NCBI RefSeq assembly: GCF_037893015.1
Contig: NC_133660.1
Coordinates: 284,925,078 to 284,989,077 of the forward strand
Origin: Macrotis lagotis
Lineage: Eukaryota > Chordata > Mammalia > Peramelemorphia > Peramelidae
Direction of reading: 5' to 3'
DNA length: 64,000 bases
Shown here: one piece after another, positions 25,550 to 35,839 of the stretch
How the letters are laid out: each line of letters opens with the position of its first letter
Numbering within the stretch: position 1 is the stretch's first letter
Made by a program: the position numbers and the translations under genes
The notes under the pieces: model-generated
What the model saw: only the letters and a program-made list of their open reading frames with translations
The model's database searches: none
Told to the model about the DNA's origin: nothing

Positions 25550-26105
25550 GGTATTCAATGTTATGGTGTACTATTGTTCTATAAGGAACTCTGAATGGTT
25601 GGACTCTAGAGAAGCTAAATGAAGAACCAAGAACATTCTACACATCGTGTAGACTTTGGAACAACACTGTGAGGTGATCTACCCTGATGGATGAAGCTCC
25701 ACTCAGCAGTTCAGAGAGCCAGGACAACCCTGGAAGACCTGTAATAGGTCCTGCTTTTCACATCCAGAGGAAGAAAAAGAAAATAAAACAAAACCTATAG
25801 AATCTGAATGAACATTATGTTCACTTTTTAAAAATTTCTCTTTTGTTTTTTCCCCCTATCTCATGGTTTCCTTTCCTTTCCCTTAGACCTAATTCCTCAT
25901 ACAGAAAATAAGTAATATGTAATAAACATGTTAAACACAAATGTGTATGTACAATGTTCACCAGACTGTTCTCCACTGGGGGGGGTAGGAAGGGAGGGTG
26001 GAAGGAAATTATATAACTTATAAATATGCATATATATGTGAAGAATGTTGGAAAAACTTTCTTAATATGTAATTGGAAAAATAAAATATGAATTGGGGGA
26101 AAAAA
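25550..26105 (+). mobile_element. L1 3' end fragment
   Basis: It resembles the marsupial L1 ORF2 end and 3'UTR: an ACTATTGTTCTATAAGGAA start, CACTCAGCAGTTCAGAGAGCC, CACATCCAGAGGAAGAAAAAG, a G-run near 25980 and an AAATAAAATATGAATT tail. It lies antisense in RTN3 intron 1. Confidence 0.7.
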
Positions 26106-27243
26106 GATATTCAAAAGACAAAATCATTAGCTTTTCATATTCAATAATTTCCAGGTATCTATTTTCTCCATGACACTGAATATCTTAAATTATGAAGCTG
26201 CAACTCAGGTAGTACTACTGACCACTGAATTCACTCAGATGACACTGAATATTTTCAACCCCCTTCTGCTTCATCATCGCTTCCATCTTATCAATAAGAT
26301 CATACTATTTCTCAATGCTAAGAAATTTCAAGTTGGTGATTAGACTACATTAACTTTGTTTATCCAAGTTGCTGCATGTGCCTTTACCAATCTTTTCTAA
26401 AGCAAAGTCCTTCCTAAAACAACCTTCCAAAGTCATTCCCCGCCCCACCCACAACTCTAATCAGCACAACAGGATTGGTTTTAGGGCTTCCCTGGGGGAG
26501 CATTAGTCAGCCAGAGTGGCTAAGGGTCATGCTTTTTATTTTTACTAAGTGGAGATTTAAAAACACAAAGATCAGAACTAGAAGGTTGCTGCTCAAAGCC
26601 ATAAAAAAAGTACTATAAATCTAAGGACAGTATGTACCACCCTGGGACTTCCTGTAGTTGCATTGCTACTATGACAAAAGGTTTTTTAAAGTCACAGAAA
26701 TCCCTTGAAAGAATGAAATGATGCAATTATAAGCGATGGTCATTCTTATTTCATGTTTCTTTAAAAACACACACATATAAGCAATTCATTATAGAATAGT
26801 CTACCTACAACTTGGAGCTGCTTATATCCAAAGAGAAGATAGTTTTCTGACAGTCGTTCTGCCAATATGTACCACATGGACTGAACCTGTAAACTAGATA
26901 GCCAGTTGAATTAATAATATGTAATTTGCCATGCTAAAGTACCAATTACTTTGCTTGAGTACCTAGTATAGGTCATTAACAACAGCAAAGAGCTGAACAA
27001 ATAGTAGGCTCAGCACACAACAAATATATAGTGGATAATTTCTTCACAAAAATCTGTTGATTTAAGTCTTTGCCCTTCTGCACTGGTCAGAATATAGTGC
27101 ATTCTACAATTAAGGTTATTCTTCAGCAAAGTACATTTCTCCCAAGAAATTTCTTAATTTAACAATGAAAACGGAATTCCACTCCCTTAACTTCCCCACC
27201 ACCAATCCCTTCAATTCTTAAATAATAAGTGACATTTAGACAT

Positions 27244-27400
27244 CTTTTTTTTTTTATTAGTTTTTGCAAGGCAATGGGGTTAGTTGGCTTGCCCAAGGCC
27301 ACATGGCTAGATCATTACTAAGTGTCTGAGGTCATATTTGAACTCAGGTCCTCCTGACTCCAGGGCTGGTGCTCTATCCACTGCAACACCTAGCTGCCCC
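27244..27400 (-). mobile_element. Marsupial SINE (WSINE1/SINE1-like)
   Basis: Antisense copy; AATAAGTGACATT occurs at 27224-27236 and again at 27401-27413. Confidence 0.92.
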
Positions 27401-27474
27401 AATAAGTGACATTATTATTAAAGTTTGCAAAGCACTTTACATACAGCTTTGTGAAGCACTTATTGGTAGCTTGG

Positions 27475-27685
27475 TGGTTCACTAAGTGAGAATTAGACTT
27501 GGGTCAGGGAATTCAGAGGTGAATCCAATCTGAGACACCTCCTAATTGTGTGAACCTGGACAAATCATTTAACCTCCGTCTCTTCCAGTTTGCTCATCTC
27601 TAAACTAGAAATAACAGCAGCACTTACTGTTGTGAGAATCAAATGAAATGTTTGCCAAGTGCTTTGCAAAACTGAAAGCAATACA
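27475..27685 (+). repeat. MIR/THER-like CORE-SINE
   Basis: CCTAATTGTGTGAACCTGGA, GCTCATCTCTAAACTAGAAA and TTTGCCAAGTGCTTTGCAAA follow the CORE-SINE order. Confidence 0.65.
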
Positions 27686-29214
27686 TACAATAAACTAACC
27701 CACTCTTAGCTAGTTTAATTATTCCCATGTGACAGGGTTGAAATAAGCTCAGAGAGGTTCCACCTTACCCATAGTCATATACCACTTAAATGTGAAAGAC
27801 CCGGGGTTTCTTCACTTGAATCATGAGGTTATGCTCCTTCACCTACGTGTTCAAAATAGACACCTAGATGATTATTCTTATCAAGTTAATACTTTTTTCA
27901 AAATTGGCAAAATACAACTAATAAAACAAAAGCTAATCACAATGTTTTTTCCTAAATTTCTCTTAAAATTCTCAAGACGATGGACAGTTCTTACACCAAG
28001 GAATTAAACTTAAGGATCTTTAAAGAATACAACCTGAAACAAGCTAGGTATAATTAATTTCATATCTATTAGGTTGCTTAATAGAATGGCTGTTATTTTC
28101 AAATTATACCTATAAAATATTACATTGAAAGGAACTTGGTGAAAGGGAAACAACGATTATAATAGCAGAATCTACTCAAAAACATTACTTTATATTTACT
28201 CTGAATGTCAGATTGGGGACTGTGATTTCATTAGCATAGACAATGGCAGGATGAAGAAAATTCTGGTACCAATGCAGTCTAGCACCTTTTTTGAAAGTCA
28301 CATAGCAAGTATCCAAGGTGATTCTTCAGAGATCATCCAGGTCACACAAGGCCAGTTCTCCATCCATGTCATTCTGCACACATATCTGCACACACTTACC
28401 TACATTTACTTCTGTTTCTTTCAGTAAAACACAAGCTACCTGAGGGCAGGGATGGTTCCTTTTTTTGTCTTTGGATGCTCAGGACCTGGCAGCAGTCTCT
28501 TCAGTTCCTGGTGATTGGATCATACATCCATCTATAAACACCTTACCTGCTGTTTCCTTTACGCCTGTCTCTATTGTTGGGAGTTTCTGTATTCAAGAAC
28601 AATCCCTGTATGACATGGCAGCACTTACAGTGAAAGTGCTGCAGGGAATAAATGAGCATCAAAAAACGCCATGGCAACTCTTGGAGAACAATTTCAATCC
28701 TTCCTTCCCTTAATAGATCCGCAGGAAGGGGAGCAGAACTGAGATGTGTATATAAAGGTCACCTGTTAGAAGAATAGACTAATCTGACTTTTGAATTGAA
28801 AGAAAAGAACCCCTCCACCCCCTGCCCTTAAAGGCCAAAGTCTAGGATCCTTTCCTTCTCTTCCTGTCCAACACAAGGTCAAGGTTTAAGGTCACAAAAT
28901 AATCAGGCTTGCACTGCTGACCATCCCTGTTCCTCAGGGAACTTTTGCTATAATAAACTTTCACTGACTGTTTCGTGGGGGTGATTCTTCCTACACAGGG
29001 AACAACAACTATTTCAAAGAAGCGAGATTTTGTAAAACAATGAAGCAACTCTAATGTTTAGATATTTAGACTGCAAATTTAAACATATTTAAATGGCCTG
29101 CAGGGAGTGTGAACATGATTTCAAAAAAAGGCCATAGAGCTCCAAATGGGAGTAACCATCAAAGAATTAAACCCAAATTGGAGAGGTTCTTTTCCAGGTA
29201 CTGGTCAGTCAAGA

Positions 29215-29610
29215 TGCATTTCCTAAGGTCCTCTGCTAAGCCCTAATGATACAAAAAAGTCCTCAAGAAGCTCCCATTCTAATGAAGGGAACCTTGCAGA
29301 CCCAAGATAATCAGTATAAATATAAGCTAGCAGGAAGTTGAGAGGGAGAAAGAGAGAGGCCAGGAACAACTTCTAGTGTAAGGTGGGTTTTAAGCGAAGT
29401 CTTGAAGAAACTAGGGACAACAAAGAAGACAAGGGGGGGAGGGGAGTGTGTGTCAGGCAATGGAGGAAGAACAAGGCCAGTGTGGTGGGATCAATGGGTA
29501 GACAGAAAAGGAGCCAGGTTATGAAACCTGAAAACCAAATACAGGCTTCTGAGGCATCACTAGGATTCAATGATTCTAGTTTTGTTTTGAAACTGTGTAA
29601 GATTTTTTTT
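29215..29610 (+). repeat. Interspersed repeat related to 57255-58050
   Basis: AGGTGGGTTTTAAGCGAAGT, CAAGGCCAGTGTGGTGGGAT and GAGCCAGGTTATGAAACCTG parallel the start of the repeat at 57255. It is a diverged fragment in RTN3 intron 1. Confidence 0.4.
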
Positions 29611-29929
29611 TGAGAAAATACCATAGAGTTTATTCTGGCACTTCAATTATGAGAACAAACTCCAGACTGTGGCAAGATAGAGAATATCACAAGAAATTTC
29701 ATATGACAGTATAAAATGAAGCAAAAAATCTGCTCATACTAAACAGATACTGATCTCGATTTAGACTAGCAGAAGCAACTACTATAGAATATCCCTAGAA
29801 TTAATATTCATTTAAAAAAGGATGTGTATCTTTCATTTCAATTCCAACATTAACACTTATTTCTCCCTTAAAAGGCAGAATTTTGGGAAGTCACCATTAA
29901 CCTTGACCTCTTCCTTTTCTGTATAACAC

Positions 29930-30090
29930 TTTCCCTTTTACATAATGCTTCCTGATACATTATCTCATTTGGTCCTCAGAAGTTCACCAGCTAAACTAGA
30001 TAGCAGCCTCAACTTACAAATATGAAGAAACTATAAGCCCAGAGCTTACACAACTCTCTTACTCAAGATCACAGAGTTACTCTTCTTAGT
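29930..30090 (-). repeat. MIR-like remnant
   Basis: ATTATCTCATTTGGTCCTCA and TCAAGATCACAGAGTTAC match the antisense MIR core and body. Confidence 0.55.
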
Positions 30091-30113
30091 ACAACATTTA
30101 GAACATATCTCCT

Positions 30114-30273
30114 TAGGGGCAGCTAGGTGGTGAAGTGGATAGAGCACCAGCCTTGGAGTTGGGACCTGAGTTCAAATATGACCTCAGACACTTAAAAAAT
30201 GGCCTGGTTGTGTGACCTTGGGCAAGTCACTTAACCCCATTGCCTGATATAAAGAAAATGAAAAAAAAAAAAA
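30114..30273 (+). mobile_element. Marsupial SINE (WSINE1/SINE1-like)
   Basis: Sense copy flanked by GAACATATCTCCTT and GAACACATCTCCTT. Confidence 0.92.
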
Positions 30274-30404
30274 GAACACATCTCCTTGCCTCATGCTGCT
30301 AGGTTACATTAGTATCTGGTCATATAAAAACGACAGATGGGAAATGCAAGAGACAATTTCTCAGTTTTCCATCATAGGAGTCCTTGTTTCTAATCAATTT
30401 TTAA

Positions 30405-30600
30405 AAATTCACAGAATCTCAAGATTACAAAGTATTTTAGAGAATATCTCAATCCCACTCTCATATTTTTATGGAACAGTAAATTGTGCCTTAAGGGTCA
30501 ATCAGCCTAAGGTCATACAGCTAAACAGTGGAATAGATTTGGAATCCAAGTTAGAAGACTGACTAGAACTGATTCCACCTTGCTAAAGCACTGGATAGAC
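30405..30600 (-). repeat. MIR-like remnant
   Basis: AAGGTCATACAGCTAAACAG with flanking TAAAGCACTGGATAG is consistent with an old antisense SINE. Confidence 0.45.
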
Positions 30601-31545
30601 CAATCAAGACAAAACACTATTGACTGTATTATTCCACAAAGACTTTCTTGCCTTTAATTCTTGACTCTCTAAACACAAGATCTGTCCGATGGAAATTGAT
30701 TGCATCACTCAAAGTTTTGACAGTGTACAAACAAGTCTATCTTGACTTTTTTTTTGGCAGGTATAACTAGCAGAAAAGTCACAAAAATAGTCATGAGGAA
30801 GAGAAGCACAGAAAATGGGAAGGAATTAAGAAAAACACCACTAAATAGCTTGGGATGATATTACTATTTTAAGGATACTACTATGACACATGCCTAGGAT
30901 GTCACAAACTCATTAAAGATTAGATCAAAAGATCTTTAAAATTAAGTCTGGAAATAACCAATTTCATCTTGTTTTCATGCAAGCAGAAGAAGGTTGATTG
31001 CTACTGTGAGAGCTATGGAAACCATTTTGCAATGAGGAAGCTTCAGTAATAAACTGGTGACTACATCCTGGAGTTATCTTTATGTAGCTTTTGTGTTAAG
31101 CAAAAGACCTAAAAATAGAGATGCTGCAGAAGGTTCAAAGAATCTATATTGTGTGAAGGAGACATCTGGGGTCTATCTACCTTGGGATTTAATAATAAGG
31201 GTTAAAAATATGCAAAACAAAAAAAGATCTTCATTTTTATCTTACATATGAACAGGATAGTGCTTATATGCCACCTTGGGTCTCCAACAAGTCTGTCACC
31301 AGGACAATTAGTGTATCATAGCTAAGTGCCATATATAGAAATAAGTAGCTTAAAAAAAGTTAGGTGACTGTGGATTGTGTTACAATTTAAAAGTTGTGTT
31401 TTCTTAGGTCACATAAATAATTGGCATCATTTACTGTGCTAAGGAAAAAACTGATCACATCAAATAAGAAATGGAGAACTGAACAGAAAAATTAAAGTGC
31501 ACATTGTGTAAATTTAGATGTCACATTTGGATCTGAAGGATACCA

Positions 31546-31549
<4 letters not shown>

Positions 31550-31578
<29 letters not shown>
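31550..31578. repeat. (TG)n microsatellite in RTN3 intron 1
   Basis: About 14 TG units shortly before the CpG island. Confidence 0.95.
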
Positions 31579-31580
<2 letters not shown>

Positions 31581-32452
31581 GAAATATTAGCTGTGTCACT
31601 AGACATTTTAACTCAGACTGTATTCTGTTTTCCTATGTAATTAAATCATTTCTACAGGTCCTGATTAATCAAGATGGGCCATCTTTTCAAAGACAGACAT
31701 AAAGAAGGGAGTGACCCTGCGGCGTATGTGCAAAAACTGCAAATTTAGAATGAAATTTGAGTGTTTTCTCTGATCAAAAGCTCCACCTTCACCAACTGGT
31801 CAGTGTTTAAGAAAATAAGTAAAAGCACAACAAAACGCAGATAACATTTGCTGGCGGCCCCCACGCCCGGGCCAGAGGTTGGAAAACAAAGGAAGCCAAC
31901 CAGGCAGACCCAAGCCCCCGCGGCTGGGGGAGCCCAGCTGCTGCTCGGTCGGGGCGCCGGGTCCTGTCCACTCTGCTGACCTCGGGCCGGGGTTCCAGTC
32001 TGCGGCCCCCCGAGCCTGAGGGGCGGGAGCCGCCAAGCATCCCCGCATTCTCCCCCCCCCCCCCCGGGCTCGGGCCCCTTTAAGAGCCGCCACCTGCCCC
32101 TCGCCCCCCCCCGCATCCGCACTGCAGAGCTCGGCGGGGGGCGCGGCCCGGGGGGGGGGGGTCGGCCGGGCAGGGCCCCCTCCCACAAATGGAGGTGTGG
32201 GCGCGCGGGCCCCCCCCCCCGCGGCTTTCTCCCGGCGCCATGGAAACGCAGGGAAATGGCCGCCCCCGCGGCCCCCTCCGAGCCTCAGGCCGCGCGGGGC
32301 CCCCAGCCCCAAGCTCTCCTTCCGGGTGGGCGGCCGCCCCGCCCCCGCCCGAGCTTTCCCACGGCCCCACCCCAGGGCCGCGGCCCCACCCCCACCCCCA
32401 CGCCGCGGCCCGGCGGCTCCACCTGAGCGCGGCCGCCCCTCCCCCTCCTCAC

Positions 32453-32606
32453 CCGCGCAGGACGAGGCGCAGCTCGCGCCCCCCAGGCCCGGGCCGGCCC
32501 CGGGGCTCCCCCCGCCGCCCGCCGCGGCCCCGGCGGCATCGGGCCCGGACGCCGCCGACGACGACGAGACTGACGGGGACTGGGTGGCCTCCGACGGCTC
32601 CGCCAT
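32453..32606 (-). CDS. RTN3: RTN3 exon 1 (coding part), reticulon 3 N-terminus
   Basis: This exon encodes the first 51 residues of reticulon 3, an ER-membrane protein that shapes tubules; all RTN3 isoforms from this promoter share it. The peptide starts MAEPSEATQSPSVSSSS and ends GGASCASSCA, closely matching human RTN3 (MAEPSAATQSHSISSSS ... SSCA, recalled). It is Ser/Ala/Gly-rich and probably disordered. The start is chosen by homology; the ATG has a G at -3 and a G at +4, a strong context. The frame stays open upstream only because the DNA is GC-rich. The exon ends GCG-G followed by GTGAGG, a good donor in phase 1. That phase fits both exon 2 (giving Asp) and exon 3 (giving Glu), so exon 2 can be skipped without breaking the frame. 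The 5'UTR lies upstream, to about 32740 or beyond; the transcription start cannot be fixed by reading. Confidence 0.93.
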
Positions 32607-33200
32607 GGCCTCGCCAACGGGGAGGCGGGAAGGGCAGAGGCGAGAAGAGGAGGGCGGCGAGGGCGGCTCCGCGGGCGGCGGCTGCGGCTCCGAGGGCGGC
32701 CGGCGAGCGACGGAGCCTCCGAGCGACTGCCGGACTGACTGACAGGCCGCCGGGCTCGGGCGGAGCGGGGGAGGGGCGCCGGCTCGGGCGCGCGCCGGAG
32801 ACGCCGCGCAGGCGCACGGCGGCCCGGAGCGGGGCGCCGGGAGGTGGGCGGTGGCCGCGCGGAGCCCGCAGCGGCGCCGGTGCGCAGGCGCGGGCGCCCT
32901 TCCCGCCCGCGCGCGCCCGCGCTGCCCGCAGCCCCCGGAGCCCCGCCCCCAGGGAGCACGTGTCCCCGGGCCGGAGCGGGGTCCCCGGGGGCCGGCCCGG
33001 GGGAGGCGTGGCGCGCTGCCGCGGGCCGGCGCCTCGTGGGGAGCAGAGACAAGGGGCCGCGCCCCCCCACTCTGGAGCCGGGATCCCCGCGCTAGACCCG
33101 AAGAGAAGCTGGGGGCGCCGAGGTCGAGGAGCGGCCGCGCCCCCCGGGGGCCTGCCAGCACCCCGCCAGCTGCCCAGGCAGAGGGCCCCAAACGAGAAGC
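32607..33200 (-). promoter_or_regulatory. RTN3: RTN3 promoter and 5'UTR region within a CpG island
   Basis: This very GC- and CpG-rich stretch lies directly upstream of the RTN3 start codon. It contains two NRF1-like sites (GCGCAGGCGCA at 32806-32816 and TGCGCAGGCGCG at 32881-32892) and a palindromic E-box CACGTG at 32957-32962. No TATA box is evident, as expected for a housekeeping CpG-island promoter. The transcription start is probably within about 150 nt upstream of the ATG; this is inference. Confidence 0.7.
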
Positions 33201-33899
33201 AGGGGCACGGACCCATTGCAGCAGTGGAATGGGTTGTGCATGGGCGGCGTCCCTGCCCTGGCAGCCTGGCAGCAGACTCTGGGGGCCCCCTTATGCCTCC
33301 CCAGATACTGGCCGTGGGGCGTGCTTTCCTGCCCAAGGGTCCATTGTGCCGACCACCGGCCTCCTGCAGAACCAGGGGCATCGCGTGTTCCTTTAAAAGC
33401 AGGCCCCTGGCTAGCTGGTGATGCCCACACGCCAGCTGGTGACATTTCTGTCTCGGGAGACCGTGATCAATCATGGCAATGCAGTCTGGGCGGCTGCCGC
33501 AGACAAGATGCAAGATCAGGGAGGAGGCCGAGCCGGGGAGCCAGGCCCAGGAGGGAAGGGACCAATGGAGAGAGCCTTGCGGAGCCCGCTGCCCTTGACA
33601 GCAGCATCAGAGGTCAGAAGAAAGCCAGACCAGGGAAGGCAAGAAAAGCAAAGCAAGAAACAAAAGACGGCGCCTGGGTTCGGCCTGCTGGGAGCCTCCT
33701 CCCCAGGAGCCATGCTGAGACAGCTTCAGCCCTTGAAGTGACCCAGGGCAGCAGGCCTCGCTGGCAGCTGTGCCCAAGACCCCATGTCGTCCGTTCAAAT
33801 AGATGCTGACCTTGTAGGAAGCTGACAGGTGGGGCTTGGGAAAGAAAGACAATTCTGGCAGCTCAAACAAGGCATCCGAGAGCAGCCCTCTCCCCTCTT

Positions 33900-34080
33900 G
33901 GAATCAACAGGGTCTGGACTCCGACCCACCTAGGAAGCTAGAATAGTCCTGTGACTGGGAACAAGTCACTAGGCTTTCTGAGCCTCAGTTTTCCCCATCT
34001 GAAAAATGGGGATAACACCTTCCTGTATCTCTTCACAGCATTTTTGAGAGGATCAAATGTAAAGGGCTTGGTAAATATTA
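33900..34080 (+). repeat. MIR-like remnant
   Basis: GAACAAGTCACTAGGCTTTC, CATCTGAAAAATGGGGATAA and GAGAGGATCAAATGTAAAGG form the sense MIR body, core and tail. Confidence 0.7.
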
Positions 34081-34154
34081 AAAAGTTGTAGATAGGTCAG
34101 TTTTAGCAACTATTATTGCATGCCCTACATATGCGATAAGGGGCAGAGAAAATA

Positions 34155-35815
34155 ACTTCGCACAGTTTATAAAATTTATTTCATTAAATATTTCCCATTT
34201 ATATTTTTAAACATTCATTAAAGTTTTGAATTCCAAATTCATTCTTCTTCCTACTCTTCTCCCAGCCCTTAAGAAAGTAAGCAGTAGAATAGCTATCATC
34301 CATGTGAAATCCTGCAATCAGATTTCCATAGTAGCCATGTTGCAAAAGAAAATACATAAAAACAAAAAAAAAATTAAAGTGAAAATATGCTTTAACCTGT
34401 GCTTCCAAATTTATCAGATGGATGGCATTTTTCATTGTGGGTCCTTGGGAATTCTCTTGGATCATTATCTTGATCAGAGTAGCTAAGTTTTTCACAGTTG
34501 ATCCTTATAACAATATTGCTGTTACTGTGTACAAGGATCTGGTTCTTCTCACTTCATTTTGAATCAATTTTGCTAGATTTTTTTCTGAAACTGTCCCCTT
34601 CAGGTTGTTTTTGGTTTTGGTTTTTTTTTGGATTTTGTAAGGCAGTGGGGTTAAGTGGCTTGTCCAAGGCCACACAGCTAGGTAACTATTAAGTATCTGA
34701 GGCTGGATTTGAACTTGGGTCCTCCTGACTCCAGGGCCCATGCTTTATCCACTGCACCACCTAGCCACCCTTCCCCTTCATTTCTTACAGCACAGTAGTC
34801 CTATAATCAATTTGTTCAGCTATTCCCCAGTTGACAAATATTCCCTTAATTTCCAATTCTTTCCCACCACAAAAAGAGCTAAATATCTGTGGACATATAA
34901 GTCCTTTTCCTTTGATCTCTTTGGGATATACAGCTAGTAGTGATATTGCTGAGTCAAAGGGAATGAGTAATTTGATAGCCCTTTGGGTATGGCTCCAAGG
35001 TTATTCTCCAGAATGATTAGACCAGTTCACTACACCAATAGTTAACAGATATGCCTATTTTCCCTCATCCAACATTTGTCAATTCTGAATGTATGAGGCA
35101 GTACCTCAGAATTGTTTAAATTTGCATTTCTCTAATCAATAATGATTTAGAACACTTTTATGTGACTATTGATAACTGATTTCTTCTTTCTGAAAACAAC
35201 CTGTCCATATTCTTTGACTATCAGTTGAGGAATGGCTTTTATTTTTATAATTTGCCTTAGTTCCCTATATATGGGACAAATGAGGCCATTATTAGAGAAA
35301 CTTGATATAAAATGTTTTCTCCAGTTTCCTGCTTTCCTTCTCATTTTGACTATCAATTTTGTTTGTACAAAACCTCTTTAATTACATGTAATCAAAATTA
35401 TCCGTTTTATTTCCCATTTTCTTTTCTTTCTCTTACTTGATCAAAAACTCCTCCCTTATGCATAGATCCAACAGGTAACTTTTTCCAAATCCTCCAATTT
35501 ACTTTGGAAATCACCCTTTAAATCATTTATCCCATATTGACCTCATTTTGGCCTGAGATGTTGGTCTGTGTCTAGTTTCAGTCAAACTGCTCCTCTTTTA
35601 ACCAGCGATTTTTATCAAGGAATGAGTTCTTGCCCCAAGAGCTTGGATCAAACAGTGCATTACTATTATGCAATGTGGGCTTCTTATACACTACTGTATA
35701 ATGGGACTCCAGTCCACTGATCCACCTTTCTTTTTCTTAGCCAGTACCAGCAGGTTTTCATCTTTACACTTTGTAATGTAACCAGTTTGAGATCTGGTAC
35801 TGCTAGGGGGTGAAA
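34155..35815 (-). mobile_element. L1 fragment (ORF2 end plus 3'UTR), with a SINE inside
   Basis: The plus strand carries the antisense of the L1 ORF2 C-terminal part and 3'UTR. Landmarks are GAGATCTGGTACTGCTAGG at about 35790, AATTTGCATTTCTCTAATCA at about 35118, and TGCTGAGTCAAAGGGAATGA at about 34950. A SINE (34603-34771) splits it. It lies in the RTN3-ATL3 intergenic spacer. Confidence 0.8.
34603..34771 (-). mobile_element. Marsupial SINE (WSINE1/SINE1-like) inserted in an L1
   Basis: The duplication TCCCCTTCA is perfect (34594-34602 and 34772-34780), and L1 sequence continues on both sides, so the SINE is younger than that L1 copy. Confidence 0.93.
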
Positions 35816-35839
35816 TGCTCACTTTTTAAAAGATTAAAG

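Larger units (their letters stand above)
31850..33200. other. CpG island spanning RTN3 5' flank, exon 1 and start of intron 1
   Basis: Base composition changes sharply near 31850 from AT-rich intron to dense CG dinucleotides, and falls again near 33200. Long open frames run through the island in several phases on both strands because stop codons are rare in such GC-rich DNA. Only the 154-nt RTN3 exon 1 segment is supported as coding. Confidence 0.85.

Noticed and set aside
31800-33191. 463-codon minus-strand frame and other long frames in the RTN3 CpG island
   Set aside because: Only the 51-residue stretch from MAEPSEATQS to the GTGAGG donor matches RTN3. The rest is low-complexity translation of GC-rich DNA, open in several phases on both strands.
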